A stretch of DNA of 64,000 nt, from positions 92,887 to 156,886 of the forward strand of contig JAETSX010000001.1 in assembly GCA_021769425.1 (NCBI GenBank). Direction: 5' to 3'. Made by a program: the position numbers and the translations under genes. Source of the DNA: Eubacterium sp. (lineage in GTDB: Bacteria; Bacillota; Clostridia; Lachnospirales; Lachnospiraceae). Numbering within the stretch: the stretch's first letter is position 1; each line of letters starts with the position of its first letter. Shown here one piece after another: positions 27,617 to 38,200 of this stretch. The notes under the pieces are model-generated. The model was given only the letters and a program-made list of their open reading frames with translations, ran no database searches and was not told the DNA's origin.

Positions 27617-28156
27617 CTACCAGAAGATTCCCTGATTTTTTCTCTCTTTGCTCCAATTGCACTGCGCCCCGGCGTTGCAGCAAAAGCAGTTTCTGGAACG
27701 GTTGTCTGCTTCTTTTATTAAGTTAATAAAATCTTTATTTAACTTCTGCTCATCCATGTATTCTAAACTGAATTCGAAAGCCTCTTTCTCTCCCCGGTGT
27801 TCCGAAATAGCTGCCAGAATATCCCTCTGTTCTTCCCTGGGATACTGAATCCGGATCAGCAATTCTCCCGCAAGGGCTGCGCCTGCCCTGTGATGAGGCA
27901 TGCCGCTTTTTACTTCTGCAAGCCTGCCCAGATCATGCAGAAGCGCTGTCAGATAAATTTTCTCCTTTAAAGGTTCCCCAGGCTTCTCTGCTCCTTCCTG
28001 CCCCCGCTCCAATGCCAGAATCCATCCGATCCGGGCCACATCCAGCAGATGAGAAAGCCCATGCTTACAGAATATCCGGTCTGCCTCTGTCTGTTCCAGC
28101 TCTTTTACCAATTGCAGATACTCTGTTTCTTTCAATAAACGTTCCACATATTTCAC
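27617..28156 (-). CDS. HD-domain protein of the folate operon
   Basis: A 179-residue HD-superfamily hydrolase. It has HGLSHLLDVARIGWIL, LTALLHDLGR (the HD pair) and ISEHRG. The C-terminal Cys cluster NCFCCNAGAQCNW may bind a metal. HD proteins of this type recur between folE and folP in Clostridia and might remove phosphates from dihydroneopterin triphosphate, but this is unproven. The start is probably GTG 28156 (GGAGG 10 nt upstream). A longer frame to 28246 lacks a site. Confidence 0.75.
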   Translation of the reverse strand: MKYVERLLKETEYLQLVKELEQTEADRIFCKHGLSHLLDVARIGWILALERGQEGAEKPGEPLKEKIYLTALLHDLGRLAEVKSGMPHHRAGAALAGELLIRIQYPREEQRDILAAISEHRGEKEAFEFSLEYMDEQKLNKDFINLIKEADNRSRNCFCCNAGAQCNWSKERKNQGIFW

Positions 28157-28263
28157 GCTATGAATTCCTCCACATATCCTCTTTCCAACAAATCCCGGGA
28201 TCTCCACTCTCTGGCTTTCCTGTTTCCCATCATGGTTCCATGTCAAAATCTCTTCCCATCACT

Positions 28264-28821
28264 TTATCTTCCCATCATCCGCCAGAATTCCTCCTGCAGC
28301 CCTTTCTCTTCTTCAAATTTTCCTCTGGTTACCAGGGTTACGGTCTGCGTCCCAGGCTTCTTCACGCCCCGCATCGTCATGCACATATGCTCCGCTTCCA
28401 CCATTACCATCACCCCTTTGGGCTGCAGGTATTCCATCAAGGCGTCTGCAATCTGCACGGTCAGCTGCTCCTGAAGCTGGGGGCGTCTGGCATAGACTTC
28501 CACCGTCCGCGCCAGTTTGCTCAGTCCCACCACTTTTCCATCGGGCAGATAGGCAATATGCGCTTTCCCATAAAAAGGCAATAGGTGATGCTCACAGGTG
28601 GAGTAAAACACAATATCCTTTTCCAGCACCATACCGCTGTCTTTCACAGAAAAGGTTTTGCTTAAGTAAGGCTCCGGCGTCTGATTCAAACCTGCAAAAA
28701 TTTCCTCATACATTCTTGCAATTCTTCCCGGCGTCTCTCTTAATCCTTCCCGGCCCACATCCTCTCCGATCCCTTCCAGCAGAAGGGTAACAGCCCTTTC
28801 TATTTTCTCTTTGTCTATCAT
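28264..28821 (-). CDS. folE: GTP cyclohydrolase I
   Basis: A 185-residue enzyme that converts GTP to 7,8-dihydroneopterin triphosphate, the entry step of folate synthesis. Zinc ligands are in [10 protein letters not shown] (Cys, His) and [10 protein letters not shown] (Cys). The [21 protein letters not shown] stretch is the family signature. AGGAG is upstream of the ATG. The start overlaps the folC stop by 4 bp (ATGA), so it is translationally coupled to folC. Confidence 0.95.
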   Translation of the reverse strand: MIDKEKIERAVTLLLEGIGEDVGREGLRETPGRIARMYEEIFAGLNQTPEPYLSKTFSVKDSGMVLEKDIVFYSTCEHHLLPFYGKAHIAYLPDGKVVGLSKLARTVEVYARRPQLQEQLTVQIADALMEYLQPKGVMVMVEAEHMCMTMRGVKKPGTQTVTLVTRGKFEEEKGLQEEFWRMMGR

Positions 28822-30290
28822 AACCTGTTTCTCCTTACAATTTCCCTGATTTCTCCCAGATAGGACAGGGAACCAAAGGCCAGAATCATGGCTTTTTCAC
28901 CTGCAGCCTCTCTCTCTGCACACGCAAAAGCCTTCTCTAACCCTTCTGAAACTGTCCCGCAGCAAAGGACATCCGTATGATACGCGCCTGCCCTCTCTGC
29001 CAATACTGCCCCGTCTAATGCCCTGGAATGATTCGGCGTCACAGTAAAAACCTTCCAGGCCAAAGGCATCATAATTTTCAGCATTTTGTCATATTCCTTA
29101 TCTGCAAGTACTCCTATTATATAGATTATTTTGTAATTTGTAAAACCCATTTTCAAAGTTTCCCGCAATTTTTTTGCCGCATCCTCATTATGGGCCCCGT
29201 CAATGACGACCAGAGGTTCCCGGCACAGCCTGGAAAAACGGCCCTCCCACCGGGCCTGCTCCAGCCCCTGCCTGATCTGGGCTCTGCTGATGTTCCACCC
29301 CTGTTTTCTTAAAAGTTCTGCCGTTTCTATGGCGCATATACTGTTTTCTATCTGGCATGCTCCTGTCATGGACAGACGGATCTTCCCATAGTCCCCGTAA
29401 GAAAAGCATAGAAGATTCTGTTCTGTCTCTGTATCTTTTGCTTTTTCTTTCTCCCCGCAGAAAACAGAGACATTTTCGGCATGCATACCTTCTGCTCTCT
29501 CTCTTTCTGCATAGACAGCAGAAACATTTTCTGTATGCATATCCTCTTCCTTTTCTCCATAGAAAACAGAGACATTCTCCAGATGTATATCCTCCGCTCT
29601 CTCTTTTTCTACATAGACAAGTTCCGTATTTTTCTTCCGGCAGACCTCTTCCAGAATTTTTCTCACCTGCGGCTGTTTGGGCCTGACTGCCGCTGCAAAG
29701 CTGTTTTCCTTGATAATTCCGGCTTTTTCACGGGCAATTTCCTCTATGCTGTTTCCCAAAAACTTCATATGATCTCTGCTGATGGAGGTCAGCACGCTGA
29801 CGAAAGGTTTCCTTATTATATTGGTGGCGTCCATAGCGCCTCCCATTCCAGTTTCCAGAAGCACGGCTTGGCAGCGCTGCCTGTAAAAATACAAAAAAGC
29901 CGCCGCCGTTTCCACCTCAAAAAGAGTAGGATACACCCCTTTTTCTTTGGTTCTGTCACAGGCTTTCTTAATATCCGTTATGATTTCCGCAAAATCCTGC
30001 TCCAAAATGGGCTTTCCATTGATCTGATACTGCTCACTTCTCCCAAAAACCGCCGGAGAGGTATACATTCCCACCCTGTAACCTGCTTCCTGCAGAACGG
30101 AAGAAACCATGGCGCACACAGAGCCCTTACCATTAGTTCCAGCCACATGAATCACAGACAGATTTTCCTGCACATTTCCCAGCTCATTCATCAGTTCCCG
30201 GATACTGTTTAATCCCAGAACGCTTCCCAGTTTCTCCCTTTCATTCAAAAAATCCTGTACTTCTTCCTTGGTTAAGATACCATCTGACAT
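28818..30290 (-). CDS. folC: Folylpolyglutamate / dihydrofolate synthase with repeat insertion
   Basis: A 490-residue Mur-ligase-family enzyme. The ATP loop is [19 protein letters not shown], followed by [31 protein letters not shown] and the C-terminal [14 protein letters not shown]. It adds glutamate to dihydropteroate and folates. It is longer than usual because of a 52-residue insert of three 18/16/18-residue repeats (29460-29615) before the substrate loop GACQIENS. The start at 30290 has GGAGG 9 nt upstream. A short upstream reading frame overlaps the start. It is the first gene of the folate operon. Confidence 0.92.
   Translation of the reverse strand: MSDGILTKEEVQDFLNEREKLGSVLGLNSIRELMNELGNVQENLSVIHVAGTNGKGSVCAMVSSVLQEAGYRVGMYTSPAVFGRSEQYQINGKPILEQDFAEIITDIKKACDRTKEKGVYPTLFEVETAAAFLYFYRQRCQAVLLETGMGGAMDATNIIRKPFVSVLTSISRDHMKFLGNSIEEIAREKAGIIKENSFAAAVRPKQPQVRKILEEVCRKKNTELVYVEKERAEDIHLENVSVFYGEKEEDMHTENVSAVYAERERAEGMHAENVSVFCGEKEKAKDTETEQNLLCFSYGDYGKIRLSMTGACQIENSICAIETAELLRKQGWNISRAQIRQGLEQARWEGRFSRLCREPLVVIDGAHNEDAAKKLRETLKMGFTNYKIIYIIGVLADKEYDKMLKIMMPLAWKVFTVTPNHSRALDGAVLAERAGAYHTDVLCCGTVSEGLEKAFACAEREAAGEKAMILAFGSLSYLGEIREIVRRNRL
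29460..29615. repeat. In-frame tandem repeat inside folC (54/48/54 bp)
   Basis: Three units encode variants of YxEKERAEDxHxENVSVF with lengths of 18, 16 and 18 codons. A decayed fourth unit follows (from 29459 downward). Reading frame is preserved. Confidence 0.88.
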
Positions 30291-30358
30291 ATTTTGTTCC
30301 CTCCAAAAATCACCCAAATGCAGGCCTGGCTACATATCTTGCAACATTTATCCGGCAT
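30272..30358 (-). CDS. Possible 28-codon upstream ORF overlapping the folC start
   Basis: ATG 30356-30358 is preceded by AAGGGAACAAAAT. This is a duplicate of the folC Shine-Dalgarno/start segment (CATATTTTGTTCCCT on the plus strand at 30288-30302 and 30356-30370). The frame encodes a Cys-rich 28-residue peptide and stops inside folC codons 5-7. It could couple translation to folC, or be a by-product of the duplication. Low confidence as a real peptide. Confidence 0.3.
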   Translation of the reverse strand: MPDKCCKICSQACIWVIFGGNKICQMVS

Positions 30359-30579
30359 ATTTTGTTCCCTTAGAAAATCACCGGCAAGAGGCATCCGGCA
30401 TTCTAATCATATTTATAAAGAAATTCTTAAATTTTGTTATCATATGTATAAATTTTGCGTTTTCCAGTTGACTTTTTGAAAAAAATAAGATAATCTTTGC
30501 TATGGAAAAAGCAGATTCATATTTTGTTTACAATTAGTTCATAAATGGAATTTTAATATAACTTAAGGATGGTGACACA

Positions 30580-33096
30580 ATGTTTCATACTGCAAAAAAC
30601 ACTTTACAGAAAATCAGGACAAAATACAAGGCTTTTCGCGAAAAAAGAAAGGCCCGGGAGAAAAAGCATTTTTTGAAGCCGGAACAGAAGGAAATGCTGG
30701 TGGCTTTTCTTAATCGCTACTCTTTGATTTTCCATTATCTTCTGGCCTGCAGCGTTTGCTTTGTGATTGAAGTCATTTCCCGGCATTCCTTTACCAGTGC
30801 ATTTATGTTTATTTTTGACCGGAGCCTGGCATTTTTATATAACTCAATGATTGTATTTACCTCACTGCATCTGGTGTATTTCTTCCGTCGGAGGGCATTG
30901 ATGCGTACTATCATCAGTGTGGCATGGCTGTTCCTTGGAACCATCAACGGATGTATTCTGGCAAAGCGGGTTACGCCGTTTACCTACACAGATGTAAAGC
31001 TGATTAACGACCTGTTTACCATGCAGAGCAACTATTTCAGCAACGGAGAAGCTCTTGCAGTGATTCTGCTGGTGGCGTCTGTTCTTGCAGGAATCATTGT
31101 TCTTTGGAAAAAGGGGCCCAAATATCAGGGCAGACAGAACCGTTTTGCAAGCATCAGCGCCATTGGCCTGTTCGCATTCTTTATTCCTATGGTAACTCAG
31201 GCGGCTGTCAGCAACAATATTCTGGCAGATTACTTTGAAAATATCGCCCAGGGTTACGAGGATTACGGCTTTGTATACAGCTTTTCCGCCAGTGTAATGG
31301 ATCAGGGCATGACATCTCCCCGGGATTACTCCCAGGAGACCGTAGATACGGCTCTTTCCAAGGTGAACCAGGAAGTTTCTGATTCCAGCGAGCTTCCCAA
31401 TATCATCTGTGTCCTGCTGGAATCCTTTATTGACCCGAAAGAAATCAATTTCTTAAATTTTTCGGAGAATCCGACGCCCAACTTTGATCATCTGTACAAC
31501 AATTACTCTTCCGGTTACCTGACTGTTCCGGTGGTAGGGGCCGGAACTGCCAATACAGAATTTGAAATTTTAACCGGAATGGGCATGAAATATTTCGGAT
31601 TAGGGGAATATCCCTACAAGACCATCCTAAAATCCACTTCCTGTGAAAGCGTCGCTTCCGACCTGGGGAAAAACCTTGGTTACGGCACTCATGTGGTACA
31701 TAACAACGGCGGCAATTTCTACAGCCGGAGAAATGCATTTACCCAGATGGGCTTTGACAGCTTTATCAGCAAAGAAATGATGAATATTCAGGAATATACG
31801 CCTCTGGGCACATGGCCCACCGACAATATTTTAATCGGCGAAGTGGAGAAAGCCTTGAATTCCACCGAACAGCAGGACTTTATTTATACCATCACTGTGC
31901 AGGGACACGGCGCTTATCCCACAGAAAAAGTTATTGAAAATCCGGAAATTACCGTAACCGGAGCCGAAAGTGAAGCAAAGAACAACGAGTGGGAATATTA
32001 TGTAAATCAGATTCACGAAGTAGATAAATTTATTGCCGACCTGACTGATATGCTGTCTAAAAGAGAGGAAAAAACCGTGGTAGTATTCTTCGGAGACCAC
32101 CTCCCCACCATGGGGCTTACCAATGAAGATATGAAAAGCCAGAGCATTTTCAATACGAAATATGTCACCTGGAACAATTTCGGTATGGAAAAAGTAAATC
32201 AGAATTTAACTTCTTATCAATTACTTGCAGCTATCACGGAACAGGCAAATATTCATGAAGGAACCATGTTCTCCTTCCATCAGAGCAGCAACTATCAGAT
32301 CACAGAGGATTATTCCAGAGACATGGAACTTCTGCAGTATGATATTCTCTACGGCAAGCGGTACGCATACCAGGGAGAAGACCTCTACCCTGCTTCCAAT
32401 TTGCAGATGGGCGTCCAGGATGTAACACTGGAACGGATTGAAACATTAGAAGACGGCTTACATATTTATGGAACAAATTTCACTCCCTGGAGTAAGGCAT
32501 TTGTAAACGGAACACGGGTTTCCACCTCCTTTATCAGTGACAGTGAATTGAAGATTTCCATGAATGATTTCAATGAAGGCGCCAACAGCCTCGTGGTCAA
32601 CCAGATGGGGTCCTCGGAAACAATTTTCCGTACCTCCAACGAGATTTCCTATCTGAAACCTCTCACGGAACAGCCTTCGGAAGTACCGGTGGACGACACC
32701 ACCGAAAACACTCCCAGCAGCATTGACAAGGCTGTAAACGGAGACCGGGAAAAAGAACCGGAACAGCAGACCGATTCCATGGATGATCCGGCTGTGCCCC
32801 CGCAGAACAGACAACCGGACAAAATCCTGCAAGACAGACAATTGGGCAGGACAATGGGCAAAATTCTGCGGACAATTCAACGGCAGTGCCTGTCCAATAA
32901 GCAGGAACTTTACAGATGTCGCCGTAAGAGACCGTACAGCGGCGAGAATTTCACACCATGTTTTTACCGTGGACACAGCGTTTTCAAACCGAACAAAGCA
33001 TCCAGGCCCTTCATGAGTGAGGGGCCTGGATGCTTTGTTCTATTTTATAGCTCTTTACTTCTTCTCTTTCAAAAACACATAAGTATTTTCATCTGA
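30580..33096 (+). CDS. LTA-synthase-family membrane sulfatase-fold enzyme, tail probably frameshifted
   Basis: The N-terminus has a basic segment then about five transmembrane helices (50-215). A large extracellular alkaline-phosphatase-superfamily domain follows (about 270-560): NIICVLLESF with the metal/nucleophile region, GAGTANTEFEILTG with the likely catalytic Thr, VQGHGAYP and VFFGDHLPT. It resembles phosphoglycerol transferases of the LtaS family. An Ig-like part is at about 610-680, then a Pro/Gln/Asp-rich tail. The last about 100 codons look out of frame: basic and Cys-containing, running through the terminator stem and 42 bp into yaaA. The -1 frame keeps the polar composition and stops at 32898-32900, a likelier end. 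Confidence 0.8.
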   Translation: MFHTAKNTLQKIRTKYKAFREKRKAREKKHFLKPEQKEMLVAFLNRYSLIFHYLLACSVCFVIEVISRHSFTSAFMFIFDRSLAFLYNSMIVFTSLHLVYFFRRRALMRTIISVAWLFLGTINGCILAKRVTPFTYTDVKLINDLFTMQSNYFSNGEALAVILLVASVLAGIIVLWKKGPKYQGRQNRFASISAIGLFAFFIPMVTQAAVSNNILADYFENIAQGYEDYGFVYSFSASVMDQGMTSPRDYSQETVDTALSKVNQEVSDSSELPNIICVLLESFIDPKEINFLNFSENPTPNFDHLYNNYSSGYLTVPVVGAGTANTEFEILTGMGMKYFGLGEYPYKTILKSTSCESVASDLGKNLGYGTHVVHNNGGNFYSRRNAFTQMGFDSFISKEMMNIQEYTPLGTWPTDNILIGEVEKALNSTEQQDFIYTITVQGHGAYPTEKVIENPEITVTGAESEAKNNEWEYYVNQIHEVDKFIADLTDMLSKREEKTVVVFFGDHLPTMGLTNEDMKSQSIFNTKYVTWNNFGMEKVNQNLTSYQLLAAITEQANIHEGTMFSFHQSSNYQITEDYSRDMELLQYDILYGKRYAYQGEDLYPASNLQMGVQDVTLERIETLEDGLHIYGTNFTPWSKAFVNGTRVSTSFISDSELKISMNDFNEGANSLVVNQMGSSETIFRTSNEISYLKPLTEQPSEVPVDDTTENTPSSIDKAVNGDREKEPEQQTDSMDDPAVPPQNRQPDKILQDRQLGRTMGKILRTIQRQCLSNKQELYRCRRKRPYSGENFTPCFYRGHSVFKPNKASRPFMSEGPGCFVLFYSSLLLLFQKHISIFI
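32992..33039 (+). terminator. Strong terminator between LTA-synthase-like gene and yaaA
   Basis: An 18-bp perfect stem (32992-33009 with 33022-33039) has a 12-nt loop, followed on the plus strand by CTATTTTATAG. It is symmetric enough to serve both convergent genes. It lies inside the read-through frame of the upstream gene. Confidence 0.85.
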
Positions 33097-33807
33097 CAGG
33101 CTTTCTTCATACCGATATCCCAATCCCTGAAATTCCCTGATTTGCTCTGTATTCTCCACTTTATTCTGAGCCAGAAAACGCACCATCTCTCCCCGCGCCA
33201 TTTTAACCTGGGTTCCCTTTTCCACTATTTTTCCTTCTTTCCATTCCCCAAACCGGCAAGTGAGGAACTGATCCCCCTGTGACAGATAAGGGGTAATGCA
33301 TTTGCTGTACTCTTTGGAAGCAAGATTCAGGATCACTTCTCCTTCCCTGCGGATCTCACGGTATATCTTATTCCCCCAGTAGTCGTAGAGATTTCTGTAA
33401 TTTTCCATACAGATCAAAGCCTGCATCTCCAGCCGGTAAGGCACAATTCCGTCAAAAGGCTTCAGCAGGCCGTAAAACCCTGAGAGAATGCAAAGATGAT
33501 TCTCCACGTACTCCCAGGACTGATCCTCAAAGACTGCCGGGGCCATATATTGATATTGGATTCCCTCGTAAGACAGAAGGGCCGGCGTCAGATTTTTTGA
33601 CAAATCCATCCGGGCAAACCGTTCATAATTGAGCGCTGCAATCTTGTCATTGCATCTCCAGATTTCCTTTGCCTGCTGATAATCCAGCTTTTTCATAAAT
33701 TCCTTCAAAGATTCCGCTTCCTGCAAAAATACCGGCATTCCGCGAAATTCCAGGGTATCTGTGTCCTGTTTCATTTTCTTAGCAGGAGAAATGATAATTT
33801 TAATCAA
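33055..33807 (-). CDS. yaaA: YaaA/UPF0246 peroxide stress protein
   Basis: A 250-residue YaaA protein. The N-terminal KIIISPAKKM, the middle LYDYWGNKIYREI and NLASKEYSKC, and the C-terminal KMARGEMVRFL are family signatures. In E. coli YaaA lowers intracellular iron during peroxide stress and binds DNA. The start is most likely TTG 33807 (AGGAG 10 nt upstream), which places KIIISPAKKM at the true N-terminus and overlaps the hflX stop by 8 bp. Longer frames to 33855 would add residues not found in the family. Confidence 0.88.
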   Translation of the reverse strand: MIKIIISPAKKMKQDTDTLEFRGMPVFLQEAESLKEFMKKLDYQQAKEIWRCNDKIAALNYERFARMDLSKNLTPALLSYEGIQYQYMAPAVFEDQSWEYVENHLCILSGFYGLLKPFDGIVPYRLEMQALICMENYRNLYDYWGNKIYREIRREGEVILNLASKEYSKCITPYLSQGDQFLTCRFGEWKEGKIVEKGTQVKMARGEMVRFLAQNKVENTEQIREFQGLGYRYEESLSDENTYVFLKEKK

Positions 33808-35134
33808 TAAATACACGCTCCTGTTTCTTATCGTAAATGTCTCTTCTTCCGGCATGGCTGCCTATGGATTCCGCCGAAGGGCAGAGGGAGCCAGAGGCCC
33901 GCTTCCCCATATGTTCCGCCAGATTCGGATACAATTCCCTGGGAACATATGCTCTTACATAAATCCCGTCCTCCCGGTATTCTTCCTGCAAAAGCTCTCC
34001 ATATTTGCGGATTGCCGGAATCTGATTTCCCTGCTCATAGGAAAAAACTCCTTCCAGAAGCTGTTTATCCTCCCGCAGGATTTGTTCTAACGCCTCCAGA
34101 AAATCATCCATGCCCTCTCCTGTTTTCACGGAAACTTTCAAGGCCCTGTCTGCCCGGATATCCCGAAACAATTCCCGTTCTGTCACTTTATCCTGCTTAT
34201 TAAATAATGTTATCCGTTTTTTTCCTGACACGCCCAATTGTTCCAGTGTTTTGTAAACAATCTGCATCTGCTTCTCCCACTGAGGGTTGGATGCGTCAAT
34301 CACATGGACAATAATATCTGCATATTTTGCTTCCTCTAAGGTACTGCGGAAGGCTTCAATCAGATGATGGGGGAGCTTGCGGATAAAGCCTACCGTATCG
34401 GTCAGAAGGATTTCCTGGCCGCTTTCCAGCTTCAAACTGCGCGTAGTGGGATCTAATGTGGCGAATAACTTGTCTTCCTCCAGCACGGACGCATGGGTCA
34501 GCCGGTTCAGCAGCGTGGATTTGCCGGCATTGGTGTAGCCTACAATGGCAGCTACCTTCACACGGCTTTTCTTCCTCTGCCCTCTGGTGATTTCCCGGTG
34601 TTTCTGCACCTGCTTCAGCTCCCGGTTCAACTGGGCAATCCTGTTCTTAATCAGCCTTCGATCCGTCTCCAGCTTCTTCTCTCCGGGCCCTCTGGCGCCG
34701 ATGCCGCCTCCAAGCCTGGATAAAGAAACTCCCAGTCCCGTAAGACGGCTCATCCGGTATTTTAATTGGGCAAGCTCCACCTGGATCTTCCCTTCGCTGG
34801 TGGAGGCCCTGGCAGCAAAAATATCCAGAATCACCAGGGTCCGGTCCATTACCTTACATTCCAGTTCCTGCTCCATATTCCGAAGCTGCGCCGGGGACAA
34901 TTCATCGTCGCAGACAATTCCAGTGGCTCCCAATTCTGTAATCATCTGACGCAGTTCCTGCAACTTCCCGGTTCCCAGATAAGCGCCCGGATGAATCCTG
35001 TCCCTGTTTTGTATTACACTTCCCAAAACCTTCGCTCCGGCTGTCTCAGCCAGTTCTCCCAGCTCTGCCAGGGAATCTTCCGTATCGTCATTCTCCTGGA
35101 GGCTTACGCCCACCAGGATGACCTGTTCTGTCAC
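33800..35134 (-). CDS. hflX: GTPase HflX
   Basis: A 444-residue ribosome-associated GTPase. The N-terminal HflX domain has HPGAYLGTGKLQEL, LDIFAARASTSEGKIQVELAQL and the glycine-rich SRLGGGIGARGPGE. The G domain has G1 GYTNAGKST, G3 DTVGF and G4 NKQD. HflX splits stalled 70S ribosomes under stress. The GTG at 35134 has no Shine-Dalgarno. The frame is open to an ATT at 35177-35179 with GGAGG 8 nt upstream, which would add 15 residues, so an AUU start is possible. The stop overlaps yaaA. Confidence 0.93.
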   Translation of the reverse strand: MTEQVILVGVSLQENDDTEDSLAELGELAETAGAKVLGSVIQNRDRIHPGAYLGTGKLQELRQMITELGATGIVCDDELSPAQLRNMEQELECKVMDRTLVILDIFAARASTSEGKIQVELAQLKYRMSRLTGLGVSLSRLGGGIGARGPGEKKLETDRRLIKNRIAQLNRELKQVQKHREITRGQRKKSRVKVAAIVGYTNAGKSTLLNRLTHASVLEEDKLFATLDPTTRSLKLESGQEILLTDTVGFIRKLPHHLIEAFRSTLEEAKYADIIVHVIDASNPQWEKQMQIVYKTLEQLGVSGKKRITLFNKQDKVTERELFRDIRADRALKVSVKTGEGMDDFLEALEQILREDKQLLEGVFSYEQGNQIPAIRKYGELLQEEYREDGIYVRAYVPRELYPNLAEHMGKRASGSLCPSAESIGSHAGRRDIYDKKQERVFID

Positions 35135-35257
35135 TTCTTCTATCTGAAATGGCTCTGTATTTCTTCTCGTTTCGATAATTCTACAATCCTCCTTTTCGTC
35201 CAGAACTGCAGTTTTTCACTAATTTTATTTTAGGAACTGACAGTTTCTTCCAAAACT

Positions 35258-38200
35258 CTACTGCTCCAGCATAAGATCCAGCATGGAGATATCTTCTTTT
35301 TTAATGGTTATTTTCACCGGCTTTGTCATTGAGGAATAGACTCTTGCGCCGCTCTCATTGGTGCAGTAAGAAGCAATTTTATAATAGTAAGTCCGCCCCG
35401 GGCGGGTGGTCTTATCCCGGTAAATCGTCTTTGAAGTAGTGGCGATCAGGCGGTAACCGCTGTCTTTCTTATCCGAACGGTAGATCAGGTACCCATTTGC
35501 ATTCTTTGCCGCCGTAAAGGAAAGAACTGCGCATTCTTCTAATGTATTCCTCACTTTCACCTTCGTGGCGGCTTTTACGCCGGCGGAGGTGCAGACTGCG
35601 CTTGCCGGCTTGGAAAATCCTACACTGCAGGCATTTTTCGCATTCTCTGTACCCTGGGCAACGGCGCGGACCACATAATAATAGGTCGTCCCCTTTCTGG
35701 GACCTTCCGTCAGCGTCGCTTCTGCAGTTTCCAGAACGCCCGCCGTATCCTTGGCATATTGGCAAAAAGCCCCCGTATCTTTGTTCAAAGACAGCTGTTC
35801 TTCTGTTTTGGGCACCAATCCCTTGACGGTAACTTTCGCATCCCTGACTTTTGTTTTCGTGATTTTGGAACTGATCACTGTTTTTTTAGCATCGTAAAGA
35901 GCCGGGACAATCTGTCCGGAAGCGTCTGCCGCATATCCGTAAACCTCCTCATTTTCATAGTCATAGCTGATTGTGCCGTCCTGAGCCACATGGATATCCT
36001 CCGGTTTCACCCGCAGCGCCCCATCTGTTACCAGTTTCACAGATTCCACCAGCTCCGCTTTTTCCAAATCCACGCGGTACGTCTTGCTGTCAGCGTCATA
36101 GGTGTAGTCATTTCCGCTGCAGCGGTACACCTCATAGTAGTCTGCCCCGCTTACTTTGCTCCATGACACACTGATTCCGCCTGCATCTGCCTTGGCTTTC
36201 ACATTTTTAACAATCCCCAGAGTGGGCTCTACGGTAAATTCCGCTCCCTTTGCGGTAAGCTGCTTCTTTTTGGTATAGGGGTAAATCCGATAGGTTACCG
36301 GGGCTTTCTTCGCCTTCACCTTCGGCAAAGTCACTTTGGTTGCCGAAGCCTTTAATGTTTTATAGGTTTTATAATTCCCGGCAGCATCTTTTTTCTGCAC
36401 TTTATATCCCTTAATTCCAGTCATTTTATTCCAGGCAACGGTAAATTTGCCGGAAGGGGTATAGTAACTTCCGGTAAAAGTCATATTCGCATTTGAAGAA
36501 AGCAGCACGCTTGCGCTCTCCTGCAAATAACTTTCCTGGCCGTCCTTTTCCCAATAAGCGCACAAAACGTAAAAATACTGTTTTCCGGCTGTCAGCTTTT
36601 TATCGGTATAACTGGTCTGAGAAGCCTTTTTAATCGTAGCCGCCAGCGTAAAATTCGCAAAATTGTCGATATATCCCCCTTCTGCTTTCGTGTAACCGCT
36701 GCTTACCGTATCACTGCGGTAAATCCGATAACCGTCCACGCCCTTCACAGTATTCCAGGACAACTTCACCGAATCTGTCCCCTTCGCCTCCGCTTTTAAC
36801 CGCAGCGCGCTGCCGAAAGTTTGAGCTCCTGCTTTCTGCCATTTTGTGTAAACGGTTTTCTCTGACAGCCGGTTATAGGCATATCCCCGGACGCGGTAAG
36901 AATAAGACGCTCCCGGTTCTAACCCGCTGTCTTTGTAGGAAGCGTTTCCGGTCTGCTTTGCCAGCTTGACCCAGGCGCCGCCCACTTTTTTCTGAAATTC
37001 AAAACCGGTTGCCCAGCCTTCTTCCAGGGAGGGGCAGAGCATAATGCTGTTTTCTGTGACAACGGTATCCACCACGCCCATCTCCATCTCAGGAAGCCGG
37101 CAGGACAGAGTTCTGTAGTTCGAAAATCTGTCTTCTGCAGCCTCCGACTCCTCCAGGCGGTATCCGCTGTTATAAATCCTTGCCCTGACATACACAGTTT
37201 CTCCCGGAGAAAAATATCCCAGATAGGCGCGGTAAATCTGGTCTGTTCCCTGATATCTGTGGTATCCCTTTGTGGTATGCCCGTCGCTTGCCCGCAGGGA
37301 CTGCAGAATCACATCCCCTATCCGCTCCGCTTCAAAGGCAAATTTTTTCCCGCTGCTTTTAAAATTTTTATTGTTGGAATACTCCACCCGGAGATACTCT
37401 GTATCCTGCAGCTTCGGCGTCAATACCTGGAATTCATAGTATCCGTCCGTCTGCCGCAGAAAAGAAACGCCGCTTACAGACGACACAGTCCTTGCAGTTA
37501 CCGGAGTGAGCGCTGCCGTTATGACGGCAGGAGCCGATTCCACAAAATGATAGTAATAATAAAACACTCGCTCGTCATCCATGTAAAATCCGTCGCTCTT
37601 GGCGGCCAGATCCGAATCTGCACCCTCAGAAACGCCCACCAGATAAATTCTGCGCTCCGAATGGGCGGTCACCTGTATGCTATAAGTCCGATCTGTGACA
37701 CTCTCAACCTGTTCCAGAGACGCCTGCCCCAGTTTCGCCGTAAGGCTTGCCACACCTTGATTGGTCACGCTGTCTGTCACCTCAATCTGATACTCGTCTG
37801 CCAAATCCAGAGGCTGCCAGGTCAGCATTCCGCTGGCCGCATCATAGCTTAAGCCCTGCACCGGAGAGAACAGAGTATCGGTCCCGCTGACAAGCGTCAT
37901 GTTCTCCGGCACAAAATTTTCTGCAGGCTCCGGCGTTTCTTCTGCTGCTTTTGAAAGAGCTCCTCCGTTATTTTCTGCAGGCTCCTGAGGCTGGCTTTCG
38001 CCTGGCTCCTGTTTTGCCTCTGCAGAAAACGGCATCTCTTTTGCCCCTTCGAAATTGCCGCCCTCCTGAGGCTGGTTTTTACCCGGCTCCTGCTGAGCCT
38101 CTGTATAGAGCGGGGCCTCTTCTGCCCCTTCGAAAGCGCCATCTTCCTGGGACTGGCTGCTGTCTGGCTCCTGCCGGACTGCCGCATTGAATTGGTTCTC

